Assembly: GCA_963277665.1 (NCBI GenBank)
Contig: OY728132.1
Location: forward strand, 273,422,898 to 273,486,897
DNA: 64,000 nt
Reading direction: 5' to 3'
From: Viscum album
Lineage: Eukaryota > Streptophyta > Magnoliopsida > Santalales > Viscaceae
This document shows positions 60,901 to 64,000 of the stretch, piece after piece. A program made the position numbers and the translations under genes. Below the pieces are notes generated by a model. It saw nothing but the letters and a program-made list of their open reading frames with translations, made no database searches and was not told where the DNA came from. Within the stretch, counting starts at the first letter, position 1. Every line of letters starts with the position of its first letter.

Positions 60901-63900
60901 TAATGAAACCTCAAAAGTCAAATTGTAAAATAAATTTAAAAAAACTGTTGGTTCTAAAAAATTTTTTGATAGGATTACGATTTGTAATATGACACAATTT
61001 AGAGTAAAAAGTGTCTAAAAATATTATATTTATATCCCTACAATAATTTTAATGAAAAAGGTATCACATGCTCTACACAATTCTATTTGAATAAACCTTT
61101 TTCAATTAAAAATACAAGTTAGAAATCAAAATCACTAAAACATTCTGTGAATATATGTATTTATAAATCCACCATTACATAAATTGGGGATGGGAGATCA
61201 TTGAATAATATAATAACCCAAATAATATTCTAAAAGGATAATGTTCTTAACCCAAACTATCATGTTGTTTAATCTAACAAAATTCCAAGGAAATGTAATT
61301 GGAAAAAATAATAATTGGAAAATTCTGGTGTTACTGGAGATACAGAAATATGTAAAATTATTATTATTTTAATGTATCAAATTACTGAAATAATAATAGG
61401 ACTATATTTAGGGGTATATTAAAATCTAATTGTTATTCTATTGTAAAGTAGAAAATCATAGAGAAAATGATAAATATATTCATAAGGAATGATAAAAATA
61501 TCTTGAAAAATTCTGTAGTATTTAAAATACAGGTATTAAATATTAAATATTGTGATAGTGTACACGAACATATCATGTTTTATAATATTTTAATGTTTGG
61601 ATACCATATAATAAAAACTAGAGTAATATAAAATGATAGGAGTCTTCCTTATTCTACAGAAAGAGAATTAATTTTAAAAATAGGTGCCTTATAAGAATTA
61701 TATGTTGGAAACTATTTTAATAAAGATATGCATATTCTTTTATAGAAATATCCACATAATAGACCTTTATAAAGTGGCCATGTGTGTTAATAAAAAATGG
61801 AAAAGGGGAAAATTATCCAATAATGGAAAAAATGGATTGAATCGTTGGAATATATTCTAGATGTGTAGTTTTAGTTATTTCCAAATAAAGATAACATGAA
61901 TGACAATTGAATGTTATGTAAAATAATCAATTTTTATAGGAAAACTCCTAATAACTAAATGGAATAGATACCGGAATAAATAGAGTTGTTTTAAAATAAA
62001 GGAATAGATCAATTGAGTCAATTCACAACGAATATTGATGAAGATGAAAATTATTGACACAAAAATTATAGATAAGAATGTCCAAAACATATGGAGTTGG
62101 ATAAATATATGATAAATAGTCCCCAAGAATTTAAATATTAGTGGAAATAGTTAATTATACAAAAAAATCACAATAATTAAATAAATTCTTTCGACCCAAG
62201 AATGCTAAATCTAGGATTGTTAAAATATGATAATAAATGATGTGTTGTCACCAAATTAAAGATCATTAGAAACATTTTTATATGTTTTCAAAAAACTATT
62301 ATCCTCCTTTACCTGTGTAATATGATGATGGAGAACTCATCTAATTCCAAATTATTTATTTGACTATTTTTTCATATTGTTAATTAATGATGATTGATAA
62401 AAAGGATGGATGCGATCACTATTTTAATTACTATATATATATTTAATACATACATCATTTAGTTATTGGGGAATCATTTAAATATTTCTATGTAACATCA
62501 ATTATGATTAATTTTGATTATAATAATTCTTTAATTGAGGCATAACATGATGAGAACTTCTATAATTTTATTATCTCATAATAAATCTTGATTACTATAT
62601 ATTTGAAAGAGTTGATATATAGGTATGATAATACAATTTCCAATTTGGAATTTACTTTTATCAAATATGATGGATTAAAGAGGATTTATATATAATATGA
62701 AAAAAATGAAGAAATATATTGTCACACAATAATATTTTTTTGTAAAATTTGAGATAAGTGTGGGTTATAAAATATCTAGATAAATATATTTTAACAAACC
62801 TTAAAGGTATATAATTATGATGGTATCACATGTTGGAAAATTCATATATATAAATTATTCTATATTAAAAACTACTATTTTCATCATGAAGGAGTTCTCA
62901 TATAAAATAATTTTTATTAATTGATGGATTGTTTCAAAAAAAGATTTGATGTCACTCTTCTATTCAAATAATCTCCCTTTGAATATAAATCGGGAGAATA
63001 AAATAGATTATATGGATTCTCCAAGAGACGATATTATTTATAATTATATATAAGAATAATTTCCCTTTCCTTTTAACTTTGGATATATTTTTAAAACGTT
63101 TGAGAAAAATATTGAATTTAAATACTAAAATGGGTTTTGATGAAAATCCAACGGTGATTAGTGTTCCTAATTATATATTGATGAAACGTTTCTTAGGGTG
63201 TATTTTTTGGCAATATGTCAAAAGGAATGGAATTAATATATACTAATGATGGTTAGTGGTGAAATATATGAAATAATATGGACTGTGGAAATGATACTAA
63301 ATGCATATTATAGAACGAGAAACAATTTTTTTGTAATTATAACTGAATTGAACGGATGGTGGACATACAATTATTGTATTGGAATACCTTCCTCGAGAGA
63401 TTCTAAAGAGACATATTTTCATGTTATAATTTTGGAGGTGATATTAATTATAATAAATTATAAATTCGTATTTTGTAGGTAATATATATAACACAAGTTT
63501 TTTATAGAGTTTGTGTGAAGTGGGATAAGATGGATACTCAAAGATTCGAGTGAAGTTGGTTGTGACTATTAGAATAATTGAGAAACTAAGCTAACAAGGT
63601 GATGACTATAAGTATAATGAAGACTAATAATCCACCATTTATTATAAATAACTTCTATTCCTATCATATGTATACTTTATCTACTACATTATAATATAAG
63701 AAGAATGATAGAGAATTTGGAATTAATGTGGTAGTGAAGGTCTATTAAAATACTATGATTTCAATATTTGAAAGTTATATAGCATTGAAAAATAATCTAA
63801 ATAGGAATAGAAATATTATTATAATAATAAAATCTATAAAATTATATATCAATTATTTTATGTGATTTAAAATTTTTTTAGAATAATTTATGTTTCTCTG

Positions 63901-64000
63901 ATTGCTGTTCAAGAATTTTGGAATTCTAGAGTTTGAGGAGAAATTTTGATAAGTCCAAAACTGCCTGATATTTTGTAAGAATAATTCAGAAGAGATGAGT
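60901..64000. other. Very AT-rich region to the window end, no gene seen
   Basis: Open frames at 61,914-62,126 (minus, 70 codons) and 63,246-63,482 (plus, 78 codons) are no longer than chance allows and carry no known motif. The region is probably old repeat DNA. Confidence 0.45.

Overview
The window looks like intergenic DNA from a large, retrotransposon-rich plant nuclear genome, probably a seed plant. I found no host protein-coding gene, no rRNA, no canonical tRNA gene, no CRISPR array and no bacterial-type operon. The evidence for a plant is Ty3/gypsy and Copia elements primed by initiator-Met tRNA-type sites, 5-bp target-site duplications, LTRs of 3 to 4.4 kb, a chromovirus with a C-terminal chromodomain-like tail, a Sirevirus-like Copia gag and a tRNA-derived SINE. 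Nothing seen fixes the species.

Layout. About 2,388-29,142 is an old Copia (Sirevirus-like) element on + that was split by two gypsy insertions. E1 (2,933-11,735, minus) lies in its 5' LTR with a perfect GGAAG duplication; it has 3.1-kb LTRs and only a gag remnant inside. E2 (14,183-25,169, plus) lies just after the Copia gag; it has 4.36-kb LTRs and a 2.26-kb interior holding only a gag zinc-knuckle remnant and a 136-bp SINE. E0 (about 30,110-32,767) is a worn single LTR. E3 (about 32,815-43,620, plus) is a heavily decayed full gypsy element, with protease, RT and integrase still readable, whose LTRs have the same architecture as E2. E4 (44,682-45,333) is a minus-strand LTR scrap of the E2/E3 family. 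E5 (45,334-49,038, plus) is a 5' LTR, primer site and first codons of gag, cut by E6. E6 (49,039-57,826, minus) is the best preserved element, a chromovirus with gag, protease, RT, RNase H, integrase and chromodomain-like tail. 57,827-64,000 is very AT-rich old sequence with at most one integrase scrap.

How the parts relate. E3 looks like a relative of the autonomous partner of the gag-only E2. E0 and E5 share an LTR family. Base composition follows age: old pieces are AT-rich with CpG lost, while E1, E5 and E6 keep GC-rich LTR islands.

The most unusual signal is in the E2 LTRs. Three hairpins about 185-205 bp apart share one architecture: an outer stem, a 7-nt/3-nt asymmetric internal loop, a 4-bp inner stem and a 4-nt loop. 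Their outer stems have unrelated sequences but pair completely. Decayed counterparts sit at the same spacing in both E3 LTRs. I know of no described element that matches this.
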